A stretch of DNA of 64,000 nt from RPQJ01 sp963762315. GTDB lineage: Bacteria > Pseudomonadota > Gammaproteobacteria > Steroidobacterales > Steroidobacteraceae. Of the stretch, positions 48,655-56,835 are shown piece by piece (the stretch's first letter is position 1; each line of letters begins with the position of its first letter). The stretch is from assembly GCA_963762315.1 (NCBI GenBank), contig CAVXKO010000003.1:248001-312000 (forward strand), in the 5' to 3' direction. Both the position numbers and the translations under genes were made by a program. The notes below the pieces were generated by a model that did not search any database, was not told where the DNA came from, and saw only the letters and a program-made list of their open reading frames with translations.

Positions 48655-49939
48655 ATGCGACGCCGAGTCGGTGATTCAGCGAACACGAGAGCGTCCCTGG
48701 CGCTCGTCGTACTGGGCGCTATGAGCGACAGTGCCTGGTCGGCGGAGGAGGTCGCGGCGCCATCCGACTGGCTGACACGCGACACGCTCACTGGAGACTG
48801 GGGCGGCAGTCGGACCTGGCTGCAGGATCACGGCATCCGCCTCGAACCACGGTTGAGCCAGTTCTACCAGGGGCTGAGCGCCGGTGACGTTGACAGCAGC
48901 CACGACTACGGCGGCAAGGCGGACCTGCGCATGACGGCCAACCTCGCCCGGCTCGGCGCCTGGGACGGCCTTTCGATGGTCATCCACGCCGAATACAACT
49001 TCGGCACCAGCGCCAACGGGCGCGGCGGCGTGATGATCCCGGTCAATACCGCGCTCTACACGCCGGGGATGGACGGTGCCGACGCCTTCGACATCTCGAG
49101 CTTCTATTTCATCCGGGCATTCGCCAATAAGGCTTCCCTGGCGTTCGGCAAGATGAACATGATCGACATGGTGGCCGGCAAGCCCTTCATGGGCGGAGCA
49201 GGCATCGACTCGTTCTGGAACCATACGTTCACGGCCACGCCGACCGGCACCGTGCCGCCTTATCTGTTCGGCGTACTGGCGAGCGTGCCCACTGATGCGG
49301 CCACGTACCGACTCTGGGTCTATGACCTGCACAGCTACACCAACCGGTCCGTGTCCGACGATCCGTTCGCCGACGGCGTGAGCATTCGTGGGCAGGTCGA
49401 CTTCAACGTGACCATCGGCGGTCGCCGTGGCCACCAGGGGTTCTCCGCCTTCTACAGCTCGCAGGGCGGCACCGACCTGGAGACCCTGGGCGACACGATC
49501 ATTCCATCGCCCACCCCTGGAAGCCCCGGCATCAAGGAATCGCGTTACTACGTCGCGTATTCGTTCGACCAATACCTCCGTGAGGCGGGCGGCAGCTCCG
49601 GCGAAGGCTACGGACTGTTCGGGCAGGCTCGCTGTCTCGGATGGCAATCCCAACGGTCTGCGCTGGTCGATGTTCCTCGGCGTGGGTGGGGCAGGGCTGC
49701 TTCCCGGCCGGAGCAGGGACCGCTGGGGTGTCGGGTACTTCTACGATGGCTTCAGTCAGTCCCTCAAGGATTCGCTCGCGGACATCCAGACCATCCGGGA
49801 CGAGGCGGGGCTCGAGGTCTTCTACGACTTCCAGCTGGCACCGTGGTGCCACGTGGGCGCGGACCTGCAGGTCATCAGGCCCGGCCTCGGAGAGTCGACC
49901 GCAGTCTTTCCCGGGCTGCGGATGGTCATCAGGTTGTGA
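48655..49939 (+). CDS. OprB-family carbohydrate-type porin (one frameshift)
   Basis: A signal peptide (RASLALVVLGAMSDSAWSA) is followed by WLTRDTLTGDWGGSRTWLQDHGIRLEPRLSQFYQG, the classic OprB N-terminus. Sixteen-strand barrel sequence continues through DISSFYFIRAFANKASLAFGKMNMIDM. An extra base near 49632 breaks the frame after GYGLF; the correct end is GRLAVSDGNPNGLRWSMFLGVGG through STAVFPGLRMVIRL at 49939, giving about 427 residues. OprB proteins pass sugars and other small neutral or acidic solutes. Confidence 0.85.
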
Positions 49940-49955
49940 TTACAGGGAGAAAGAG

Positions 49956-50765
49956 ATGTTGACGGTCAATCGGCCATTCCGAGTTGTACTGCTGGCGTCG
50001 GTACTGCTGGGACTGGCTGGCACGGCCAGCGCCCAGGACGAGGCTGCGGCGAACGATGCTGCGCAGGCAAACAACCCGCTCCTAAGGGCGAAGGCCGTCA
50101 ACCTCCACGACTACTACATCGGAAACCTGACCGACGTGGGCAAGGATGCCAATCAGTTCTGGCTGCGCTTCGCCACGCCGTTCTCGATCGGCGACACGAA
50201 GTGGCTCATGCGTGCGTCCTTGCTGGCTGTCAATACCGTGCCGGCGGCGCCGGAGTTCGACCACGAAACCGGGCTGGGAGACTTCAACGTGTTTGCCGCG
50301 TACCAGATGGACGTGGGCGTGCCGGGAGTCAGTTTCGGCGTCGGACCGTTGCTGAACATTCCGACGGCCAGCCAAGACGCCACGGGCAGCGGCAAGTGGT
50401 CCGCCGGTATCGCGAACGTGCTGTTCAGCGCGCGGTCGCCGAAGTTCCAGTACGGTTACCTGCTCACGTGGCAGGCGAGTTTCGCGGGCGATGACGATCG
50501 CGACGACATCAATGTGGCCGCCCTCCAGCCCATCCTGATCTACCAGCTTGGCGGCGGGACGTACCTGCGCTCGACGCCGATCATGACTTACGATTTCGAG
50601 AACGACGGCTACACCGTGCCGCTGGGTCTGGGCATCGGCCAGGTATTCAAGTCTGCCAAGGGCTCCAACAATCTGTTCATCGAACCGCAGTGGTCGGTGG
50701 CAGATGACGGGGCGGGGTGGCCGGAGTGGCAGGTCTTCGTCGGATTCAACATGATTTTCAAGTGA
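49956..50765 (+). CDS. outer-membrane beta-barrel protein
   Basis: 269 residues from ATG 49956. Signal peptide VVLLASVLLGLAGTASAQ, then a barrel with ANQFWLRFATPFSIGDTKWLMRASL, FDHETGLGDFNVFAAYQMDVG and GVGPLLNIPTAS, and a final strand EWQVFVGFNMIFK. This is close in style to transporter-like barrels used for hydrophobic solutes, though no family can be named surely. It directly follows the OprB-like gene. Confidence 0.75.
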   Translation: MLTVNRPFRVVLLASVLLGLAGTASAQDEAAANDAAQANNPLLRAKAVNLHDYYIGNLTDVGKDANQFWLRFATPFSIGDTKWLMRASLLAVNTVPAAPEFDHETGLGDFNVFAAYQMDVGVPGVSFGVGPLLNIPTASQDATGSGKWSAGIANVLFSARSPKFQYGYLLTWQASFAGDDDRDDINVAALQPILIYQLGGGTYLRSTPIMTYDFENDGYTVPLGLGIGQVFKSAKGSNNLFIEPQWSVADDGAGWPEWQVFVGFNMIFK

Positions 50766-50805
50766 GACCGAAGGCAAGACAGCGAATGCACACACGGAGC
50801 CGAAA

Positions 50806-51558
50806 ATGAACGAACCACGTTTGGACGGTCGTCGGAGCCGGTATGCGCAACGCCTGGTGGCGCTGGCGATTGCTGGCTGTTTCGTTGCCGCAGGCGCTGC
50901 GTACGCGACTGAGGGCGCCGATGTCGATGTGCCGATGAGGCCGATCGATCTGGGACAGGTCCTGCCCATCCTGATCCTGATGCTCGGGCCGTTCAAGATC
51001 ATCGGGCCCTTGTTCAAGGTGACGAACGGCGCAAGTGCAACGCAAACCCGCCAGATCGCGATGTGGGCGACGATTTTTGCGGCGCTGGGGCTGCTGATTG
51101 CCGGCTTCCTGGGCGAGAGCATTCTCAGCAGTTACGGCATCCCCCTGCCGATCCTGGTCCTGTCCGGCGGGATCATCCTCTTTCTGGTGGCACTCAAGAA
51201 CGTGCTCGATCAATTCGAGGCGCACGAGCCGCCCAAGGGAGAGGCCACGGCTCTACCGGCACCTGCCATGAAATTAGCGTTGATGCCGCTCGCCTTTCCG
51301 GCCATCGTCACGCCCTATGGCATCGCGGCGCTCATCGTCCTCCTTGCATTCAGCGACGGCCAGGAGGGGCGCCTGACGATCGCTGCCGCAGTTGTGGCGA
51401 TCATGATCTTGAACCTGATCGTCATGCTTGCCGCCCGGCGGCTGGCGACCGTGCTGGCGTTCGTGCTGCCGATTCTCGGCGCCGTGCTAGGTGTCGTTCA
51501 GGTGGCGCTGGGCTTGCAGATCATCAACAACGCATTGCAGATGCTCGGAGTGCTGTGA
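50806..51558 (+). CDS. MarC-family integral membrane protein
   Basis: 250 residues. A hydrophobic N-terminal stretch (LVALAIAGCFVAAGAAYA) resembles a signal peptide and is unusual for MarC. The MarC core follows: ILILMLGPFKIIGPLFKVT, GIPLPILVLSGGIILFLVALKNVL, and MPLAFPAIVTPYGIAALIVLLAF, which is the inverted-repeat hallmark (GPFKIIGP and FPAIVTPYG). The role of MarC proteins is unknown. It is tied to the cluster by gaps of about 40 bases on each side. Confidence 0.82.
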   Translation: MNEPRLDGRRSRYAQRLVALAIAGCFVAAGAAYATEGADVDVPMRPIDLGQVLPILILMLGPFKIIGPLFKVTNGASATQTRQIAMWATIFAALGLLIAGFLGESILSSYGIPLPILVLSGGIILFLVALKNVLDQFEAHEPPKGEATALPAPAMKLALMPLAFPAIVTPYGIAALIVLLAFSDGQEGRLTIAAAVVAIMILNLIVMLAARRLATVLAFVLPILGAVLGVVQVALGLQIINNALQMLGVL

Positions 51559-51597
51559 CGAGGTGAAGCGCAGCAGGCCGGAGCGCATGGCCTTCAA

Positions 51598-52302
51598 ATG
51601 AGACGGAATGGACGGTCGCTGATGCGATCACAGGGGCTACATATGCATATGTTCGAGTCACGCATGAACGGTCGGTCGAACCGACTTGTCGTCATGTCGG
51701 CGCGGGTGCTCTGCGTCGCGTTTGCCGCGATCGGCGTCGTCGCCGGTGCTGCTGCCGGCACCGATGCCACGGTCCAGCAGATGTCGAAGCAGCCGAGCAC
51801 CCAGTTACCGGCTGAGAAACAGACGAAGCTCGGCCTTTACGTGACGGCAAAGCAGGCCTACGACCAATGGCGGGCTGCGCCAGACCAGGTAAAGATCATC
51901 GATGTCCGCACACCCGAGGAATACATGTGGGTCGGCCACGCCCCGATGGCATGGCTGGTGCCGGTCATCGGCGTGACGTACCAGTGGGACCCCAGCAAGA
52001 AGCAATTCCCCGTGCGGCCCTTGCCGGACTTCATCGCGCGCATGCAGAAGATTGCCCAGCCAGGCGACACGCTGCTCGTCATGTGCCGCTCCGGTGGTCG
52101 GGCGGCTGCGGCGATCAACTTGCTGGCTGATGCTGGTTACACGCACGTCTACAACATCACCGATGGCATGGAAGGCGACCCCGTGAAGGACCCCGAAAGC
52201 CTGTTCAAAGGTCAACGTCTCGTGAACGGCTGGAAGAACGCGGGATTGCCGTGGACGTACGACATCGATCCGGTCCGGCTCGTGCTTCCGGCCGCGCACT
52301 AG
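51598..52302 (+). CDS. rhodanese-domain protein 2, long form, exported
   Basis: Up to 234 residues; the real start may be ATG 51664 or 51694. A signal peptide (VLCVAFAAIGVVAGAAAGTDA) predicts a periplasmic location. The rhodanese part matches copy 1: KIIDVRTPEEYMWVGHAPMAW, the insertion VTYQWDPSKKQFPVRPLPDF, and the loop MCRSGGRAAA with C163. Copy 1 and copy 2 are clear paralogs that place the same enzyme on both sides of the inner membrane. The DUF2490 gene follows 18 bases later. Confidence 0.88.
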   Translation: MRRNGRSLMRSQGLHMHMFESRMNGRSNRLVVMSARVLCVAFAAIGVVAGAAAGTDATVQQMSKQPSTQLPAEKQTKLGLYVTAKQAYDQWRAAPDQVKIIDVRTPEEYMWVGHAPMAWLVPVIGVTYQWDPSKKQFPVRPLPDFIARMQKIAQPGDTLLVMCRSGGRAAAAINLLADAGYTHVYNITDGMEGDPVKDPESLFKGQRLVNGWKNAGLPWTYDIDPVRLVLPAAH

Positions 52303-52320
52303 GCCAGCCGGAGGACGCGC

Positions 52321-53031
52321 ATGTCGATCCGCACGCAGAGCCTGATGTTGGCGATCCTCTGCCTCGGGCAAGCGATCGCGGGCGTATCTCGCGCGGCGGA
52401 GGTGTCCGAGTTCTGGCCCGAACTGCAGGGCTTCTATCGGCTCAATCCGGACGCGCGCATCTTTCTCAACGCGGCGTATGCCAAGGGAAAGGAGTCCGAC
52501 GAGAGGTCGATGGATATTGCGGCGTATCTCGATTACTCGTTCGTGCCGATCGTGCTGGCCAGGTTGCGCACCGACGACTGGCAGCGCAGCCGGTCGTTCT
52601 GGGCGCGCATCGGCTACGCCCGCATCTTCAAGACCACCGACGATTCGGGTGCGGAAGTGGCCGAGGACCGCGGCATCATTTCGTTCTATGGCAAGGCGCC
52701 GATGCCGGCCGAGGTGTGGCTCGAGGGGCGCGTGCGTGCCGATCTGCGCTGGATCGGCGACGACTATTCGACGCGCTATCGTGCACGGCTCGAAGCGACC
52801 CGGGAATTCGACGTGGGAGGGCACCCGGTCGTGCCTTACGTGAACTACGAGTGGTTCTACGACACCCGCTATGACGCCTGGGCGCGGACGCTGGGGCAGG
52901 CGGGTGTCGAAGTCACGATGACCAAGCACTTTCGGCTGGAGGCCTACCTTGCGAGCCAGCACGAAAGCGAGCCGAGCGACGACAGCCTCGGCGCATTCGG
53001 CATCGTCGCGAAGTGGCACTACGGAAGGTGA
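52321..53031 (+). CDS. DUF2490-family outer-membrane protein
   Basis: 236 residues. A signal peptide (LMLAILCLGQAIAGVSRAAE) precedes VSEFWPELQGFYRLNPDARIFLNAAYAK, and the barrel ends YRARLEATREFDVGGHPVVPYVNYEWFYDTRYDAWARTLGQ and HFRLEAYLASQHES, typical of DUF2490. A 32-base piece of this gene recurs at 57061-57092 as part of a broken copy. Members are predicted outer-membrane proteins of unknown role. Confidence 0.78.
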   Translation: MSIRTQSLMLAILCLGQAIAGVSRAAEVSEFWPELQGFYRLNPDARIFLNAAYAKGKESDERSMDIAAYLDYSFVPIVLARLRTDDWQRSRSFWARIGYARIFKTTDDSGAEVAEDRGIISFYGKAPMPAEVWLEGRVRADLRWIGDDYSTRYRARLEATREFDVGGHPVVPYVNYEWFYDTRYDAWARTLGQAGVEVTMTKHFRLEAYLASQHESEPSDDSLGAFGIVAKWHYGR

Positions 53032-53227
53032 CGGTGTCCCGCAGCGATGCAGCGGAAAGTCACATGCCGTTGTCCCCGTATGCCCAGCGGGTGTCCTCAG
53101 GTGTCAAGCCGCCCAGACCGCTGGATGTTGGAATGCGAATCGCCCTGTTCGTCACGCCACATGCGGCCGCACCAGGCCGTGCGATCGCCCGTCATGGAAA
53201 CCCACCGATTGAATCAGGAGTAGGAAC

Positions 53228-54010
53228 ATGAGCGCATTGAAAAGGCGATCCACCGCGGGCGGACTTGCAGTCGGATTGCTGGCTTTGCTGACGGCCGTTT
53301 GCCCTGATGCCCAGGCGGACACTCCGGCGGTGGATCCGGCCGCCGTCGGGATGCTCAAGAACATGACCGATTACCTCGACTCACTGAAGCAGTTCAGTGT
53401 GACGACGCGGAACACCATCGAGGACCTGAACTATGGCGGGCATCGCGTCGATTACGATCTTGCTGCAAATGTCGTCGTCAGGCGGCCCAATAAGCTCTTC
53501 GCCGCACGCTCGGGCGAATTGATGGACCAGCGCTTCTTCTATGACGGCAAGACGCTGACGTTGTACAACCCAGCCGAGAAGGTCTACGCGACCAAGGCCG
53601 CGCCCGAGACGATCGAGGGCATGATCACGTTTGCGCGCGAAACGGTCGGTGTTCTGCTGCCGGCCGCCGATCTGCTGTTCCGCAATGCGTTTCCTCTGTT
53701 CATGCAGGACGTCACGCTGGCCACCGTGGTCGGCAAGGCCGAGATCGGCGGGGTCACGTGCGACCACCTGCTCTTCAGCCGGCCAGGCGTTGATTTCCAG
53801 ATCTGGATTGCCGAAGGCAAGCAGCCGTGGCCGCTTAAGTATGTCGTCACCGAAACGGCCTCACCCTCACGACTGAGCATCACCACGTTCCTGAGCGACT
53901 GGAACGCCGCGCCGGCCGTGGATGACGCCCAGTTCAAATTCGTGCCGCCGAAGGGAACCCAGGCGATCGATTTCCTTCCGCCCCGAGACATCGGCGGGTC
54001 CGGCCGCTGA
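53228..54010 (+). CDS. DUF2092 exported protein
   Basis: 260 residues with a signal peptide (GGLAVGLLALLTAVCPDAQA). The mature part has the DUF2092 pattern: MTDYLDSLKQFSVTTRNTIEDLNYGGHRVDYDLAANVVVRRPNKLFA, FFYDGKTLTLYNPAEKVYATKAAP and VTCDHLLFSRPGVDFQIWIAEGKQPWPLKYVVT, which resembles LolA/LolB-type lipid-binding folds. It is thought to act in the periplasm; ligand unknown. A 196-base gap without features separates it from the DUF2490 gene. Confidence 0.8.
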   Translation: MSALKRRSTAGGLAVGLLALLTAVCPDAQADTPAVDPAAVGMLKNMTDYLDSLKQFSVTTRNTIEDLNYGGHRVDYDLAANVVVRRPNKLFAARSGELMDQRFFYDGKTLTLYNPAEKVYATKAAPETIEGMITFARETVGVLLPAADLLFRNAFPLFMQDVTLATVVGKAEIGGVTCDHLLFSRPGVDFQIWIAEGKQPWPLKYVVTETASPSRLSITTFLSDWNAAPAVDDAQFKFVPPKGTQAIDFLPPRDIGGSGR

Positions 54011-54029
54011 ATCCCATAGGAGCAACGTC

Positions 54030-54500
54030 ATGAACATCATCATCAGGATTGCAGCAGTCGTCGCCGTTCTCTTCGTGGTGGCGATTGCCGACATCCCCTA
54101 CGTGTCCAGCATGCTGGTTTCCGACGCGCTGGCGCTCCGTGGCCGAGGGGCCGCATTTGCGGTCGGTGCCGCGGTTGGTTCGTCGAACTCGTCGGACTCA
54201 TCCTCCTCGTCGACGGCCGCACAGCAGTCCGCAACGGCCGCGCAGCAGTCCGCCACCGCGGCGCAGCAGTCGGCGACGGCTCAGCAGCAGACCGCTGCCG
54301 CCCAGGCGCCAGCGGCACCGCCGCCGGCGCCCGCGGCTACCGGTCAGCCGCTGCCGCTCGGAACCGTGGTCGCGACCCTTCCCGCCGGATGCACTGCAAC
54401 GCCGGTCGGCGGGGTGAACTACTACTACTGCGGCGGCAACTTCTACCAGGCGGTGTACGAGGGCAGCACGCTGAAGTACATCACCGCCAAGCCGAAGTAG
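54030..54500 (+). CDS. exported low-complexity protein, DUF6515-like C-terminus
   Basis: 156 residues starting with a membrane or signal helix (IIIRIAAVVAVLFVVAIADIP). The middle (residues 48-98) is rich in Ser, Ala and Gln with three AAQQSAT repeats, and then proline/alanine-rich. The end reads TVVATLPAGCTATPVGGVNYYYCGGNFYQAVYEGSTLKYI, a compact unit similar to DUF6515. Position after DUF2092 in a single run suggests the two work together at the envelope. Function unknown. Confidence 0.65.
   Translation: MNIIIRIAAVVAVLFVVAIADIPYVSSMLVSDALALRGRGAAFAVGAAVGSSNSSDSSSSSTAAQQSATAAQQSATAAQQSATAQQQTAAAQAPAAPPPAPAATGQPLPLGTVVATLPAGCTATPVGGVNYYYCGGNFYQAVYEGSTLKYITAKPK
54216..54278 (+). repeat. three tandem 21-base repeats coding AAQQSAT
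   Basis: Units at 54216-54236, 54237-54257 and 54258-54278 encode the same seven residues with silent third-position changes, so the array is old or maintained at protein level. A shortened fourth unit (AQQQ) follows. Confidence 0.85.
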
Positions 54501-54519
54501 GCGTTAGCGAAATTGAAAT

Positions 54520-54578
54520 ACTGTCCAGACGACCGGGTCTGTTTTTTTTGAACAGTTCGTCACCACCGGTCTGGTGAC
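54520..54578 (+). promoter_or_regulatory. leader with competing hairpins before the cupin gene (attenuator-like)
   Basis: Two local hairpins are possible: the terminator at 54526-54549, and GTCACCA / TGGTGAC (54559-54578, loop CCGGTC) just upstream of the AAGGAG ribosome site. An alternative pairing, CCAGAC (54525-54530) with GTCTGG (54569-54574), would undo both. ACTGT (54520-54524) also pairs with ACAGT (54552-54556). Such mutually exclusive folds are the pattern of an attenuator or riboswitch; no ligand class is recognised. Confidence 0.4.
54526..54549 (+). terminator. intrinsic terminator after the DUF6515-like gene
   Basis: The stem CAGAC / GTCTG with a six-base loop is followed by eight T residues. 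It ends the messages of genes from the start of the cluster, unless read through into the cupin gene. Confidence 0.7.
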
Positions 54579-54596
54579 TGCAAGGAGAAACGAGCA

Positions 54597-54986
54597 ATGA
54601 GAAGCCATTGGAAAGACATGGACCCGGTTGACGACTTCATCACCCAGCAGACCCCGGGCCTGAAGATCTACCAGAAGGTCTGGGGCGGCATGCAATGCGC
54701 CTACCACTGCTTTGCCCCGGGTACTGACTTCACGAGGCTGCTGGCGCCAATGCCGGACGGTCTCTGCGGCGTCCCACACCATGCCTACGTCATCAGCGGC
54801 TCGATGAAGGTCATCTACAAGGATGGGTCCGTTGACCTGTGCAAGGCCGGGGACGTGTGCTACTGGCCGGCTCCGCACAACTTCATCTCGGATGAAGGCG
54901 CGGAGATCATCCAGTTCAGCGGTAGTGGCGACCTGGCTGCGCAGGCCAAGGTGATCGAGAATCTGATCGCGAAGATGAAGAAGTAA
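54597..54986 (+). CDS. small cupin-domain protein
   Basis: 129 residues without a signal peptide. One cupin domain: first motif around GVPHHAYVISGSMKVIYKDG (adjacent histidines) and second motif CKAGDVCYWPAPHNF with a third histidine. The strict HxH(x)4E pattern is not complete, so metal binding and dioxygenase activity are uncertain; it may be a binding protein. Small cupins can oxidise thiols or sulfinates (cysteine dioxygenase and relatives), and the neighbour is DszB-like, so a sulfur role is possible but inferred. The leader has attenuator-like hairpins. Confidence 0.7.
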   Translation: MRSHWKDMDPVDDFITQQTPGLKIYQKVWGGMQCAYHCFAPGTDFTRLLAPMPDGLCGVPHHAYVISGSMKVIYKDGSVDLCKAGDVCYWPAPHNFISDEGAEIIQFSGSGDLAAQAKVIENLIAKMKK

Positions 54987-55065
54987 GTGTTGATGTACCC
55001 GGGCGCGGGCAGTCCGGCCCGCCTCGATACGCGCTGCGGTTGTCACCGCCCGGCCGCATGACGGC

Positions 55066-55095
55066 GCGGGGCCTGCCCGAACTGGCAGGCCCCGC
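55066..55095 (+). other. perfect 12-base hairpin before the DszB-like gene
   Basis: GCGGGGCCTGCC / GGCAGGCCCCGC with a six-base loop, 94 bases upstream of the DszB-like start and 80 after the cupin stop. No T-run follows. It may stabilise the cupin message or separate the two genes. Confidence 0.55.
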
Positions 55096-55188
55096 CATCG
55101 CCGGGGTGGCGCGTCACCAGGGGCAGGACATCGAGCCTATGTTTCGGCAACGGCGCCAACTACATCCCATAAGACAGAGGAACTGGCG

Positions 55189-56349
55189 ATGCCTACGACG
55201 ACCCTGCAGGGCAAGACACTGAGCACGGTCGACCTGAACTGGAAGGAGGTCTTCTACACCAACTGCGGCATGGTCTCGGCCAGCAACGTCGATCAGGAAC
55301 TCACCTGGGGCAGGACCGACTTCGCGGCGATCGGTGTCGACTACGCCCACTTGCTCAGCCGGCGCGAGAACGACTGGTACCCGCACTACATCCACAACCT
55401 CGACAACCTGGTCCGCTTCGGCGGCCTGTACCCGACGATCCACGTCCAGGCCGACATCCGCCGCACCCGGCTGCTGGGCGCGACGCCCACCTACGAAGGC
55501 GGGTGCATGCTGGTGCGGGCCAAGGACCGCATCTACAAGATGAGCCACCTGAAGGGCAAGCGCATCGGCCTGTCGAAGAGCCTGAACACGCTGAAGGCCG
55601 ACTGGTGGCGCATCACCGAGCACTACGGCATCTTGAACATGCTGATGCTCAACGACATGAGCATCGGGGATGTCGAGATCGTCGAGTTTCCGGATGCCGA
55701 CGACTGGTACACCGACCCGAAGATGCGCGGGCCTCTGAACAGCGCGACCGAGTTCTACATGGGGAGGGTGGACCACAAGCGCACCCTGATCACCCGCCCG
55801 CTGGAGACGGCGCTGCTGGAGGGCAAGGTCGATGCGATCTACACCCACAGCAAGACCTGGCAGCACCTGCAGGAAGACACGGGGAAGATCGCGGCGATCG
55901 AAGATCTGTCGCGCCACCCCGACTGGCGGCTGCAGGCCAACAACGAGCCCGCAGTCATCACCTGCAGCGACGTGATGGCCGAGCAGCACCCCGAACTGGT
56001 CGTCACCTTCCTGAAGGCGATGGTCAAGGTCGGGCGCTGGGCCAACGAACACAAGCACGCCGCGTCCGTGATCCTGGACCGCCAGACCTACTACCGCGAC
56101 GTCGAGGACACCTACCAGTGCATCAAGCACATCGACATGGTGCCCAGCCTGTCGCCGAAGAACCTGGCGCAGATCGAGATCGGCAAGGACTTCATGCTGA
56201 AGCACGGCTACATAAAGCGCGATTTCGACGTACAGAAGTGGGCCGCGCCCGAATTCCTGGAAAAGGCAGGCAAGGAACTGATCGAGGAACGTTGGGAGAA
56301 GGCGACTGCGGCAAGACTTCCCGAGGCGACTGTGGTCAGGCTCGGGTGA
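55189..56349 (+). CDS. DszB-like sulfinate desulfinase (periplasmic-binding-protein fold)
   Basis: 386 residues, no signal peptide, so not a secreted binding protein although automatic tools may call it an ABC substrate-binding protein. It resembles 2'-hydroxybiphenyl-2-sulfinate desulfinase (DszB), as I recall that sequence: YTNCGMV here versus YSNCPVP (catalytic Cys27), a histidine exactly ten residues before an arginine (H66 and R76; DszB H60 and R70), RFGG, RTRLLGATP, LKGKRIGLSKS and a WAAPEFL block near the end. C26, H66, R76 and G79 thus match the known catalytic set. Expected reaction: sulfinate to sulfite plus the carbon product. The substrate is unknown. ATG 55189 has a GAGGA site. 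Confidence 0.75.
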   Translation: MPTTTLQGKTLSTVDLNWKEVFYTNCGMVSASNVDQELTWGRTDFAAIGVDYAHLLSRRENDWYPHYIHNLDNLVRFGGLYPTIHVQADIRRTRLLGATPTYEGGCMLVRAKDRIYKMSHLKGKRIGLSKSLNTLKADWWRITEHYGILNMLMLNDMSIGDVEIVEFPDADDWYTDPKMRGPLNSATEFYMGRVDHKRTLITRPLETALLEGKVDAIYTHSKTWQHLQEDTGKIAAIEDLSRHPDWRLQANNEPAVITCSDVMAEQHPELVVTFLKAMVKVGRWANEHKHAASVILDRQTYYRDVEDTYQCIKHIDMVPSLSPKNLAQIEIGKDFMLKHGYIKRDFDVQKWAAPEFLEKAGKELIEERWEKATAARLPEATVVRLG

Positions 56350-56375
56350 CTCGAGCGCGCATCCAGACGGGGGAA

Positions 56376-56404
56376 GCGGCATCGCTTATCGCCAGGTTTG
56401 CCGC
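56376..56404 (+). promoter_or_regulatory. duplicated leader hairpin before rhodanese 3
   Basis: Stem GCGGCA / TGCCGC (56376-56381 and 56399-56404) with a 17-base loop. The same stem with a diverged loop precedes rhodanese 4 (58826-58854), and downstream bases (GGCAGCACGCGCACCAT) are also shared. Conservation of the stem while the loop varies suggests a kept RNA structure or protein site. Confidence 0.45.
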
Positions 56405-56502
56405 CTGATAGTGGCAGCACGCGCACCATGCAGAAGCTCATCAGTCTCGAAGTCGGCGGTTTCGGGGTCACACCGAGTCGGTCCCTTGAAAGGAGTATTC
56501 AG

Positions 56503-56835
56503 ATGTTAGTAGCGAAACTGAAGGCAAAACACGACGAGCTGGCGAAGTCGAAACTGCCACCGGACGAAGTGGCGAAACTGCTCAATGCAGGAGCATTCCT
56601 TGTCGACGTGCGACCGAAGATCCAGGCGAAGATGGGCATGGCTCCCGGCGCGACCAATATTTCGATCTTCACGCTGAAGCGTCGCCTGGACGAACTGCCG
56701 CGTGACCGGAAGATCATGCTCTATTGCCACTCGGGCGCCGCGGCCGGAAAGGCCAAGGAAATACTGGATGCCCTGGGATTCAAGGCGTTCAACGCCGGCG
56801 GCTACAAGGGTGTCCTGAAAATCGTAGGTCAATAG
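56503..56835 (+). CDS. rhodanese-domain protein 3, short form
   Basis: 110 residues from ATG 56503 with an AAAGGAG site; the open frame to 56398 covers a leader, not protein. Single rhodanese domain: LLNAGAFLVDVRPKIQAKMGMAPGATNI and the loop LYCHSGAAAGKA with C75. No signal peptide. It lies 153 bases after the DszB-like gene and has a close paralog at 58950 (about 90 percent identical by eye). Sulfur transfer or cyanide detoxification is the family activity; near a desulfinase it could handle sulfite- or sulfane-sulfur. Confidence 0.88.
   Translation: MLVAKLKAKHDELAKSKLPPDEVAKLLNAGAFLVDVRPKIQAKMGMAPGATNISIFTLKRRLDELPRDRKIMLYCHSGAAAGKAKEILDALGFKAFNAGGYKGVLKIVGQ

Noticed and set aside
54216..54278. 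Tandem 21-base units as a CRISPR or phase-variable repeat
   Set aside because: Only three in-frame units with no spacers; they code a Ser/Ala/Gln linker.
55189..56349. DszB-like protein as an ABC transporter substrate-binding protein
   Set aside because: No signal peptide or lipobox, no permease or ATPase gene nearby, and the Cys/His/Arg spacing fits DszB. Kept as an alternative only.
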